From Edaphosphingomonas laterariae (GTDB lineage: Bacteria; Pseudomonadota; Alphaproteobacteria; Sphingomonadales; Sphingomonadaceae), in NCBI RefSeq assembly GCF_900188165.1, contig NZ_FZOS01000011.1, positions 1 through 64,000 of the forward strand: a stretch of 64,000 bases of DNA. The letters are read 5' to 3'. This document shows positions 19,515-27,185 of this stretch, one piece after another. Numbering within the stretch: the first letter of the stretch is position 1; each line of letters begins with the position of its first letter. The translations under genes and the position numbers were made by a program. The notes under the pieces are model-generated. The model was not told the DNA's origin. It ran no database searches and saw only the letters and a program-made list of their open reading frames with translations.

Positions 19515-21302
19515 TCAACGGACCACAAGGCTGATCGGGGCGGGCTTCAGATCCAGGGCGTTGAAGATGCTGGAAAGGGCCGGGGCGCCGTTGCCGGAGA
19601 TCGCGCCGCGCTTGGCGAGAACGTCGACCGTTGCGGCACCCGCAACCAATTCGCCCAAAGCCGCGCGATCGAGCGTCGCGACCGGCATGCCGGCCGGGGC
19701 GGCCTGACGGTAGCTCTTGAGCGTCGCGTTGCGCAGTTCGACAACCCAGCTGTCAGCCGCGCCGCCGGCCTGGCCGGGCAGCGACAGGGCGACGCTGACA
19801 TCGCGATCGCCGGCCTTGGCCGGATCGACCCGATAACGCACCTGTTCCAGCATCAGCGGAACCGGCATCTTCTTGATATTATCCGGGTTCATGTAGCGCG
19901 CGGTGAGCCCGTTGGGGTTGATCTTCCCTTCGAGTTCGAGCGCGCCCATCAGGTAGAAGCCGCGGCGGTTGGAATTATAGGTGGCATAGCCGAGCTTGCG
20001 GAAGGCGGCCGCCTTCAGCTTGCGGGCGTCCATGTCCTGATGGTCGATCGCGATCAGCAGGGTGGTGAGTTCGGCCGCCCATTGTGCGTCGCCCTTGGTG
20101 AAGGCGTCCGTGGCGGTGGCCAGCACGCGGGCGCGGCCGCCCATCAATTCCACTTCGCGGCGCGCGCGTTCGGGGCGCGGGGTGGGATCGAGATCGGTGG
20201 CGTCGCCGGAGAACCAGCTGACATAGCCGACATAATAGCTGCGGACGGCATCGGCTACGGTGCCATAATATTCGGTCGTATAGGGTTCGGAGCGCAGATA
20301 GGGCGGCAGATCGCCCACGGCTTCGGGCAGATCGGCGACGGTGCTGCCCATGTTGATGTGGCGGATCGCCTGATCGTGGGTGTACTGGATCGCGTCCTCA
20401 TAGCCCGCGAGCAGCGCCTTGATCTTGGGCGCGCCGGTGACGACGGGGCCGTGCAGCGGCACCATATAGGCGCTGTCATAGGCCTGCATCCGGCGCAGCG
20501 CGGCGATCCAGCGATTGGCGTCACGCATCTTGGTGCCGCGCATCGAATGGAGGTTGGGGAAGGTCGGCCCCTGAACCTCGTCGCCCGAAACCAGAACCTT
20601 ATGTTCGGGCAGCCAGACGGCGATGTGCGAGGCAGCTTCGCCACCGGTGTGGAACAGGTGCAGCTTCACCCCGGCGATTTCGACGTCGCGGGCGCCATCC
20701 ATCTCCACGAACTGCGTGGGCGGGATGTAGCCCGATTCATTCTTGCCCGGCGTGTTCAGCCCGCCGCAGCAGCCGACATGATAATCGGCGGCTTCATCGC
20801 CGGTGAGGCTGAAGCCGAACATGTAGGCCGCGCGCGTGGCGACGATCGGCAGCGTGGCGATGCCTTCGTCCGACAATTCCTTCAGGAAGTTGCTGGCCGC
20901 GAAGATCGGCACCTTGCCGCTGGCGACATCGGCCGGATTGGCGAAAACCGATGCGCCGTGAACATGATCGGGATGGTGGTGGGTGTAGATGATCGCCTTG
21001 ATCGGCTTGGCCGAAATCTGCGCGCGGATCTTGGCCAGCGCGGCATTGGCGACATCCTTGTTCATGCCGGTATCGACGAGGATCAGCCCGTCGGTGCCTT
21101 CGATGACGACGACGTTCATGCCCTGGAACTCGATCTGCCAGACGGGCGTGGTGCCGACGCGCGTCACCCGTTCCTGGAACATCTTGGCATGTGCGGTGAA
21201 GTTGGCGGGCGCAGAGAAGGGGACGGCGAGATCGGCCGGGCCATGGGCAAGCGCCGGGGTGGCGGTTGCGAACAAAAGGGTGGCGGCAAATGACAGGCGC
21301 AT
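19515..21302 (-). CDS. Secreted metallo-beta-lactamase-fold alkylsulfatase (SdsA1-like)
   Basis: Class III zinc alkylsulfatases hydrolyse primary or secondary alkyl sulfates. The 595 residues start with a signal peptide (about 1-19, ending PALA). The zinc motif is H108-x-H110-x-D112-H113 (THHHPDHVHG), with SGDEVQG as a further ligand region. The stretch DAQWAAELTTLLIAIDHQD then LGYATYNSNRRGFYL is the dimerisation helix region, and the last 120 residues look like the SCP2-like C-terminal domain. The start at ATG 21302 has GGGAGAG; upstream in-frame codons are not conserved-looking. The promoter region carries two repeated palindromic sites. Probably periplasmic; the exact substrate is not readable. 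Confidence 0.9.
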   Translation of the reverse strand: MRLSFAATLLFATATPALAHGPADLAVPFSAPANFTAHAKMFQERVTRVGTTPVWQIEFQGMNVVVIEGTDGLILVDTGMNKDVANAALAKIRAQISAKPIKAIIYTHHHPDHVHGASVFANPADVASGKVPIFAASNFLKELSDEGIATLPIVATRAAYMFGFSLTGDEAADYHVGCCGGLNTPGKNESGYIPPTQFVEMDGARDVEIAGVKLHLFHTGGEAASHIAVWLPEHKVLVSGDEVQGPTFPNLHSMRGTKMRDANRWIAALRRMQAYDSAYMVPLHGPVVTGAPKIKALLAGYEDAIQYTHDQAIRHINMGSTVADLPEAVGDLPPYLRSEPYTTEYYGTVADAVRSYYVGYVSWFSGDATDLDPTPRPERARREVELMGGRARVLATATDAFTKGDAQWAAELTTLLIAIDHQDMDARKLKAAAFRKLGYATYNSNRRGFYLMGALELEGKINPNGLTARYMNPDNIKKMPVPLMLEQVRYRVDPAKAGDRDVSVALSLPGQAGGAADSWVVELRNATLKSYRQAAPAGMPVATLDRAALGELVAGAATVDVLAKRGAISGNGAPALSSIFNALDLKPAPISLVVR

Positions 21303-21335
21303 CCTCAACTCTCCCGAGCGGTGCGCCAGGCTGCA

Positions 21336-21478
21336 AAAACTGAACATAAGAACAGTTTGTGCCGGGCCGGTGACGCAGCCGAAATTCAACGAATCACTGA
21401 CTGTCCCGCCAGTTTCATCCGCCTATTACGGTGCGTCCGTACAGTTCACAAGAGGGATGTGAACATATGTGCAGTTTG
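21336..21478 (-). promoter_or_regulatory. Repeated palindromic operators in the alkylsulfatase promoter
   Basis: AAACTG (21337-21342) and CAGTTT (21353-21358) form a 6-10-6 inverted repeat, and GTTCAC (21444-21449) with GTGAAC (21459-21464) forms a 6-9-6 one. The segments 21342-21359 and 21461-21478 are direct repeats matching at 15 of 18 positions (GAACATAwGwrCAGTTTG). Size and symmetry suit a TetR-type dimer. Two sites suit the tandem TetR encoded immediately upstream. Confidence 0.55.
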
Positions 21479-21480
21479 CT

Positions 21481-22650
21481 TCAGCCGAACAGTCTGTGCA
21501 TCCAAGTCGATGAAATTGCGTCTAAAAATGCGACGCGCTGGTCTTGCGGGCGCTGCAATGCCTGATCGACGAGGGCGGTGCTGGCGGCCGACCAGATGAT
21601 TCCGTCCAGTCGATCCACGCCCGAACAGCCGCGCGCGTCGAGCCAGCGCAGCGCATCGATGCCGCGCAGCTTGAGGAAGGTATCGGCCAGTTCCCGAAGC
21701 TCGCCATGGCGCACCGCCGCGGTGGAAAAGGCGGTGAGCGCGGCAAGCTCCGCCCGTTCGCCGCCTTCCAGATCGAGCGCGATGCGCGACATGAACTGGG
21801 GGAGGGGGGAATCGCCGCTGACGATGGCGTTGATCGCCCGCGTCTGCAGTTCGTGCGCGGCATCGGCGATGATGTCTTCCTTCGCCGGATAGAAATAGGT
21901 GGTCGAGGCGACCGACAGCCCGGCTTCGGCGGCGATGTTGCGGTGGGTGAGGCCTTCGATGCCGACCCGGCCGCTCAGCCGGATCGTCGCTTCCACGATT
22001 TCCTGCTTGCCGGTGGGGCGGCTGGGCCGGTCCTGCGCGGGCGGCAGGGGGGCGTCGTCGAACGGGCGGGGGGCGCGGCCCGCCAGCCGATCTTCCAGCC
22101 GCATCAGGATCTGGATGATCCGGCCATGCCGGGTGATCGGGTTGCGATCCAGCATGGCGAGCGGCACCAGCCCTTCGATCACGCCGGCCCAGATGGCGCG
22201 CGTTTCCGCATCGTCGCCGGCGAAGACGGGTAGCGATTGCCAGAACAGCCGGCCTTGCTGGTGGATTTGCGCGACGATCCCGGCGGCCGCATCGGCGCTT
22301 TCCGTGGTGCGCAGGGCGCGGGCGACTTCGCGCGCGGTGACGCTGGCAAGACCCTGCATGTGGATGAAGCCCGAGAGCGCGACCGCCGCCATCGCCCCAT
22401 GGCCGAGCGATTGTGCCGCCGCCGTGGCCAACTGGTCGCGGGCGCCGTCGCGCCACGCCTGGATGCCGAAGGACAGGCGATCGAGAATGGCGACGAGCAG
22501 GCGATCGCGCGTCTTGAAATGATAAGCGACGGCAGATGGCGCGACGCCGGCGGCGGCCGCCACCGAGCGCATGGTTACGCTGCCCAGCCCCGCATCCAGA
22601 CAGTGCCGGGCCGCTGCATCGGCAATCTTGTGGGCCGCGTCGTTCGCCAT
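21481..22650 (-). CDS. Tandem (double) TetR-family regulator, alkylsulfatase-linked
   Basis: A 389-residue protein made of two TetR units. The first helix-turn-helix is at about residues 8-55 (GSVTMRSVAAAAGVAPSAVA then YHFKTRDRLL), the second at about 213-262 (IEGLTHRNIAAEAGLSVAST then YFYPAKEDII). The sequences are unlike those of the other double TetR at 13.3 kb, so this is not a recent copy. It ends 178 bp upstream of the alkylsulfatase start on the same strand, with two repeated palindromes in between, which makes it the probable regulator of that gene. The start is ATG 22650. Confidence 0.88.
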   Translation of the reverse strand: MANDAAHKIADAAARHCLDAGLGSVTMRSVAAAAGVAPSAVAYHFKTRDRLLVAILDRLSFGIQAWRDGARDQLATAAAQSLGHGAMAAVALSGFIHMQGLASVTAREVARALRTTESADAAAGIVAQIHQQGRLFWQSLPVFAGDDAETRAIWAGVIEGLVPLAMLDRNPITRHGRIIQILMRLEDRLAGRAPRPFDDAPLPPAQDRPSRPTGKQEIVEATIRLSGRVGIEGLTHRNIAAEAGLSVASTTYFYPAKEDIIADAAHELQTRAINAIVSGDSPLPQFMSRIALDLEGGERAELAALTAFSTAAVRHGELRELADTFLKLRGIDALRWLDARGCSGVDRLDGIIWSAASTALVDQALQRPQDQRVAFLDAISSTWMHRLFG

Positions 22651-22758
22651 TCCGCCTCCATGTTCGCGACGGAATTGGCCGCCGGACGGGCCGGTGGCAA
22701 GGGGCGTGCGATATTCAGGCGATGGCGGCGGCGATCCGGCGCGCCATGCGGAGGACGA

Positions 22759-23097
22759 TCAGTTCGCCCAGAGCGCCAGCGGGGTGACGACGTTGGCCAC
22801 CAGTTCGGCGTCGATCGGATCGGCGAAGGACAGGCCGAGACGGCGGCCTTCGGTGCGGACGACGGTGGCCTCCGCATTGAGGCTGCCGCGGGTAAGGGTG
22901 ACGTGCGTGCCTTCCTCGATCGGCGTCGGGCAGGACACCAGCGCGCCGCCTTGCGAGATATCGAGGAGAACCGCCGACAAGGTGCCGCGCGGCGAATGCA
23001 GGCAGGCGAGCAGTTGCACGCGATGCCGGCCATGGCGACGGCCATATTTGAAGTGCGTCAGTGGATCATGCGTGAGCTTGGCGCCCTCAATGGCCAT
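22759..23097 (-). CDS. PilZ domain protein
   Basis: A 112-residue single PilZ domain, a probable cyclic di-GMP binding adaptor. RRHGRHRVQ matches RxxxR, and DISQGGALV matches (D/N)xSxxG, both required for ligand binding. The start ATG 23097 is supported by GGGGAG four bases upstream; an ATG four codons earlier is possible. It lies between the tandem TetR gene and a diguanylate cyclase on the same strand, about 110 bp from each, so it may report on that cyclase. Confidence 0.85.
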   Translation of the reverse strand: MAIEGAKLTHDPLTHFKYGRRHGRHRVQLLACLHSPRGTLSAVLLDISQGGALVSCPTPIEEGTHVTLTRGSLNAEATVVRTEGRRLGLSFADPIDAELVANVVTPLALWAN

Positions 23098-23206
23098 TGT
23101 GCTCCCCATCCTTTTGGCGGTGATACCGCCTGCCCCACGCCCTTTATAGAAGAAATTTGGCTAAGGAGCTATTAATTCGAGCAATTCGTCAATTTAGCTG
23201 TGCCGG

Positions 23207-24226
23207 TCATTCAGCAACGCGCACGCAGTTCCGGCCATCGCGCTTGGCCCGATACAGTGCGGCATCGGCGAGCTTCAATGTAGCCGTCGGCCCCTTGCGA
23301 CCTTCCAGCGCGGCGACACCTGCGGAAAAGGTGAGGCGGCCGATCGGGCGGCCGGTTTCGGCGACCTTGAACTCACGCGCTGCGATTTCGGCGCGGATGA
23401 CATCAATATAGTCGGCCGCCTGCTGCGCGGTCATGCCTTCGAACAGCATGACGAATTCTTCGCCGCCATAACGCGCGATATAAAGGCTTTCGGGCGCGTT
23501 ACGGGCGAGCGCGCCGGCCATGAACTTGATCACCTTGTCGCCAAGCTGGTGGCCGTGCTGATCGTTGACCGCCTTGAACGCATCGATATCGCAGATGGCG
23601 AGCGACAGCGGGCTGCCCTGATCGCGCGCGGCCTCGAACGCCAGCCGCATCTTCATGTCGAGCGCGCGGCGGTTGGGCAGGCCGGTCAGCGCATCCGTCT
23701 CGGCGGTCTTGCGCGCTTCGGCCAGGCAGGAGCGCAGCGTCATCACCTCGTCCGACACGCGGCGCAGTTCCTCGCCGGCGCTGCGCGTCTTGTCGATCAT
23801 CGCGCGGGTCAGATCCATCAGGCTGACCAGCGCGTCGCTTTTCGGCCCGATTTCGAGCGCGCTGACATTGCGGGCGAGCGCATCGCCATAATCGCGCGCA
23901 TCGCGGCCCGAACGATCGGCGATCGCGGCGATCGCCTGCAGCCGGCGCTGGGCGTCGTCCGCCATCCGTTCCAGCTCGACCGGGGAAAGCTCGCCACGGC
24001 GCTGGGCGGCGATCGTGGCCGCCATCGCCGGGGTGAGCGTGCCATATTGGCGGATCGTATCGTCGATCGCGGTGACGAGCTGGGCGTCGCCGGCGGTGAG
24101 ATAGCAGTGGATCAGCTCATAATGGGCGGGCGAGGGTTCGAGCCCGTGCGCGGCCAGCATCGCGCCGATCTCGGCATAGAGATCGGCCGTCCAGCTCGAT
24201 TGGTTTTCCTGCGGTAGTGCGCCCAT
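23207..24226 (-). CDS. Diguanylate cyclase (GGDEF domain)
   Basis: Makes cyclic di-GMP from two GTP. The 339 residues have an N-terminal helical region of about 170 residues (no membrane segment, unknown sensory role) and a C-terminal GGDEF domain with DALTGLPNRRALD, DIDAFKAVNDQHGH and the active-site variant YGGEEF, which is catalytically competent in the family. The position of the inhibitory RxxD site upstream reads RNAP, so product inhibition is probably absent. The start is ATG 24226 behind AGGGGA. It is divergent from threonine aldolase and next to a PilZ protein on the same strand. Confidence 0.92.
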   Translation of the reverse strand: MGALPQENQSSWTADLYAEIGAMLAAHGLEPSPAHYELIHCYLTAGDAQLVTAIDDTIRQYGTLTPAMAATIAAQRRGELSPVELERMADDAQRRLQAIAAIADRSGRDARDYGDALARNVSALEIGPKSDALVSLMDLTRAMIDKTRSAGEELRRVSDEVMTLRSCLAEARKTAETDALTGLPNRRALDMKMRLAFEAARDQGSPLSLAICDIDAFKAVNDQHGHQLGDKVIKFMAGALARNAPESLYIARYGGEEFVMLFEGMTAQQAADYIDVIRAEIAAREFKVAETGRPIGRLTFSAGVAALEGRKGPTATLKLADAALYRAKRDGRNCVRVAE

Positions 24227-24402
24227 GGTCCCCTGGCCAGTTGCGAGCCGCGCAAGCCCCCCGCCGCGCGCGCCCCGAACAGAGCCTATCAAGCCGATAA
24301 TCGTCAAGAAGGTGCTAACTTTGATACAAAAAATGGGTGGCAAGGCGCCCGCCGTGCGACTGTCCGATTGACCGCCGCCGTGGCTGCGTCAAAAGGCGGA
24401 TC

Positions 24403-25404
24403 ATGCGCTTCTTCTCCGACAATGCCGCCCCCGTGGCCGATGCCGTGCTTGCCGCGATGGCGGCGGCGAACAAGGTCGACACCGCTTATGCGGGCGACGC
24501 GCTCAGCCAGGGGCTCGACAAGGCTTTTTCCGATCTGTTTGAAACCCGCGTCGCGGCGCATTGGGTGTCGACCGGCACCGCCGCCAACGCGCTGGCGCTG
24601 GGCGCCTTGTGTCAGCCGTGGCGCAGCGTCGTCTGCCATCGCGACGCGCACATCAACAATGACGAGGCGGGCGCCCCCGAATTCTTCACCCATGGCGCCA
24701 AGCTGCTGGCGGCCGAGGGGGAGGGCGCGAAGATCACGCCGGCTTCCATCCGCGACGTGATCGATCAGATCGCCAATGATGTGCATCGCGTGCAGCCGGC
24801 CGCAATCTCGATCACCAATGCCACCGAATATGGGCTGGTCTATGGCCCTGACGAGGTGGGGGCGATCGGCGCGCTGGCGCGGGAACGCGGGCTCGGCCTG
24901 CACATGGATGGCGCGCGTTTCGCTAATGCCGTCGCCCATCTCGGCTGCACGCCGGCCGATGTGACATGGCGCGCGGGCGTCGACGTGCTGAGCTTCGGCT
25001 TCGTCAAGAATGGCGGCATGTCGGCCGAGGCGATCGTCTTCTTCAAGCCCGAGCTGGCGGCCGAGGTGGCGATCCGCCGCAAGCGCGCCGGGCATCTGCT
25101 GTCCAAGGGGCGCTATCTGGCGGCGCAGATCCACGCCATGCTGGCCGATGATCTGTGGCTTCACAATGCGCGCGCGGCCAATGCGGCGGCGGCGCGGATC
25201 GGCGCGGCGGCACCGGCGCGGCTGTGCCATCCGGTGCAGGCGAACGAGATCTTCCTGCGGCTGGATGCGGCGGAGGCGGCACGGCTGCGCGCCCAGGGCT
25301 TCGACTTTTACGATTGGGCGCCGGGCGAGGCGCGTTTCGTGACGTCATGGAGCCAGGCTGCGGGCGAGGTCGACGCGCTCGCCACCGCGATCGCCGCCCT
25401 GTGA
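24403..25404 (+). CDS. ltaE: Low-specificity L-threonine aldolase
   Basis: A PLP enzyme cleaving L-threonine or L-allo-threonine to glycine and acetaldehyde, in the cytoplasm. It has 333 residues of fold type I. HMDGARFANA carries the Asp that binds the pyridine nitrogen, and FGFVKNGGM holds the Schiff-base lysine, Lys202. The start is ATG 24403 after AAAGG. Its stop overlaps the GTG of the EamA exporter as GTGA, so the two are translationally coupled, which suggests export of an amino acid or a related product. Confidence 0.93.
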   Translation: MRFFSDNAAPVADAVLAAMAAANKVDTAYAGDALSQGLDKAFSDLFETRVAAHWVSTGTAANALALGALCQPWRSVVCHRDAHINNDEAGAPEFFTHGAKLLAAEGEGAKITPASIRDVIDQIANDVHRVQPAAISITNATEYGLVYGPDEVGAIGALARERGLGLHMDGARFANAVAHLGCTPADVTWRAGVDVLSFGFVKNGGMSAEAIVFFKPELAAEVAIRRKRAGHLLSKGRYLAAQIHAMLADDLWLHNARAANAAAARIGAAAPARLCHPVQANEIFLRLDAAEAARLRAQGFDFYDWAPGEARFVTSWSQAAGEVDALATAIAAL

Positions 25405-26357
25405 GCGGGGCGCCTGCCGCATCGGCCGCGCCGCCCGAGGCGCCGCCCGAGGCTCCCGCGCCCGGCGCGCAGATGCGCGTGCTGGTGCCGCTGGCGATCG
25501 TGACGTTGATCTGGAGTTCGACCTGGCTCGTCATCCGCGATCAGATCGCGGTCGTGCCGCCAACATGGTCGGTCGCCTATCGCTTCGCGGTCGGCGCGAT
25601 CACGATGATGCTTTATGCGCTAGTGACGCGGCAGACGCTGCGCCTGCCGCGCGAAGGCTGGGCGATGGCGGCGATCGTGGGCGTCACCCAGTTCGTGCTC
25701 AATTTCAACTTCGTCTATCGCGCCGAACATTATGTCACGTCGGGGCTGGTGGCGGTGGTGTTCGCGCTGCTGGTGGTGCCCAATGCGGTGTTCGGGCGCA
25801 TCTTCCTCGGCCATGTGCTGACGCGGCGCTTCATCGCCGGATCGGCCGTCGCGGGGCTGGGCATCGCGCTGCTGTTCATCCACGAGCTTGCGGCGGGAAC
25901 GGCCGGCCATGCGGCGGTGGCGACGGGGATCGGCTTCACCCTGATGGGCGTCCTTTCGGCATCGACCGCCAATGTCGCGCAGGCGACAGACCTGGCCAAG
26001 CGCCTGCCGATCGTGGCGGTGCTCGCCTGGGCGATGGCGCTGGGCGCGGCGATGAACGCGGGCTGGGCGCTGCTGACCGTGGGTGCGCCGAGCTTCGACC
26101 CGCGACCGGCTTATGCGGCGGGCATCCTGTATCTGGGCGTCGTGGGATCGGCGTTGACCTTCCCGCTTTACTTCGGTGTCGTCCGCGCGATCGGGCCGGC
26201 GCGCGCGGCCTATTCCAGCGTCGTCATCCCGGTGCTGGCGATGGCGCTTTCGACCATGTTCGAGGGCTATCGCTGGAGCGTGCTCGCGGCATCCGGCGGG
26301 TTGCTGACGCTGGCCGGGCTGGTGATCGCGCTGAGGGCGCGCAGCCCCGCGCGATAA
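25401..26357 (+). CDS. EamA/DMT-family transporter
   Basis: A 318-residue inner-membrane protein of the drug/metabolite transporter superfamily with ten hydrophobic helices in two EamA repeats. The first starts at about residue 32 (LVPLAIVTLIWSSTWLVIRD), and the second includes YLGVVGSALTFPLYFGVVRAIG and AAYSSVVIPVLAMALS. An Ala/Pro-rich cytoplasmic N-terminus of 25 residues precedes the first helix. GTG 25401 overlaps the threonine aldolase stop. The 3' end overlaps the convergent SDR gene by 91 bp. Export of an amino-acid-like compound is inferred from the coupling. Confidence 0.88.
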   Translation: MSGAPAASAAPPEAPPEAPAPGAQMRVLVPLAIVTLIWSSTWLVIRDQIAVVPPTWSVAYRFAVGAITMMLYALVTRQTLRLPREGWAMAAIVGVTQFVLNFNFVYRAEHYVTSGLVAVVFALLVVPNAVFGRIFLGHVLTRRFIAGSAVAGLGIALLFIHELAAGTAGHAAVATGIGFTLMGVLSASTANVAQATDLAKRLPIVAVLAWAMALGAAMNAGWALLTVGAPSFDPRPAYAAGILYLGVVGSALTFPLYFGVVRAIGPARAAYSSVVIPVLAMALSTMFEGYRWSVLAASGGLLTLAGLVIALRARSPAR

Positions 26358-27103
26358 TCGGGGTAGAGGGGGCGCCAGCCGAGCAGCCGCTTCGCCCGGT
26401 TGTTCGCGACCCGCCGGTTTTCGCCATAAAAAGCGCGGGCGGCGGGCGACAGCCCGGCCTGATCGAGCGGCAACAGCGGTGGCCAGTCCCGGCCGAGCAG
26501 ATCGCAGGCATATTCCACGACATCATTCTGGGCGGCGGGATGATCGTCGGCGATGTTGTAGGCGCCCGCCGGGCCGTGGCGCATGCTGGCGAGCACCGCG
26601 GCGGCGATATCGTCGACATGGACGCGGCTGAAAATCTGGCCGGGCAGCGCGATGCGGTGCGCCTGCCCGGCGGCGACACGATCGAGCGCCGAGCGGCCGG
26701 GCCCATAGATTCCCGGCAGGCGGAACACGCGCGTTTCGGGGTGGAGGGCAAGCCACGCCCGATCCGCCAGCGCGCGCGCCGAACGCCGGCCAAGGCCGGT
26801 GGGCGCGGTTTCGTCCACCCAGCCGCCGCCGGTATCGCCATAGACGCCGGTGGAGGACAGATAGCCGATCCAGCGGGCCGAAGCCGATGCGAGCGCCGCG
26901 CCATGGCGGGCGAGCACCGGATCCACGCCTTCGGCCGGCGGGACGGAGGAGAGGATATGCGTCGCCGCCGCGATCTCCGCCGCGACATCGGCACTGTCGA
27001 TTCGATCGCGGCCGATGGAGATGATCTGCCAGCCGGCCTGTTCGAGCGGTGCGGCGATGCGGCGGGCCGAATAGCCGGGGCCGAAGATCAGCAGACGGGA
27101 CAT
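26267..27103 (-). CDS. NAD-dependent epimerase/dehydratase-like SDR protein
   Basis: A 278-residue extended short-chain dehydrogenase-like protein similar to the YeeZ group. The Rossmann signature LLIFGPGYSARRIA is a GxGxxx variant near residues 5-18. WIGYLSSTGVYGDTGGGWVDE and VFRLPGIYGPGR follow, and there is no obvious active-site YxxxK. Proteins of this kind are often called epimerases without proven substrates. The start is ATG 27103; the last 91 bp overlap the convergent EamA gene, so the two transcripts would be antisense to each other there. Confidence 0.8.
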   Translation of the reverse strand: MSRLLIFGPGYSARRIAAPLEQAGWQIISIGRDRIDSADVAAEIAAATHILSSVPPAEGVDPVLARHGAALASASARWIGYLSSTGVYGDTGGGWVDETAPTGLGRRSARALADRAWLALHPETRVFRLPGIYGPGRSALDRVAAGQAHRIALPGQIFSRVHVDDIAAAVLASMRHGPAGAYNIADDHPAAQNDVVEYACDLLGRDWPPLLPLDQAGLSPAARAFYGENRRVANNRAKRLLGWRPLYPDYRAGLRALSAITSPASVSNPPDAASTLQR

Positions 27104-27185
27104 GCCGTGCTTGTAAATGGCTAACGACCGCCGAGATAGAGTCATCGCACTGGCATCCCGCCGACCCGGAGCGTAACCTGTGACC

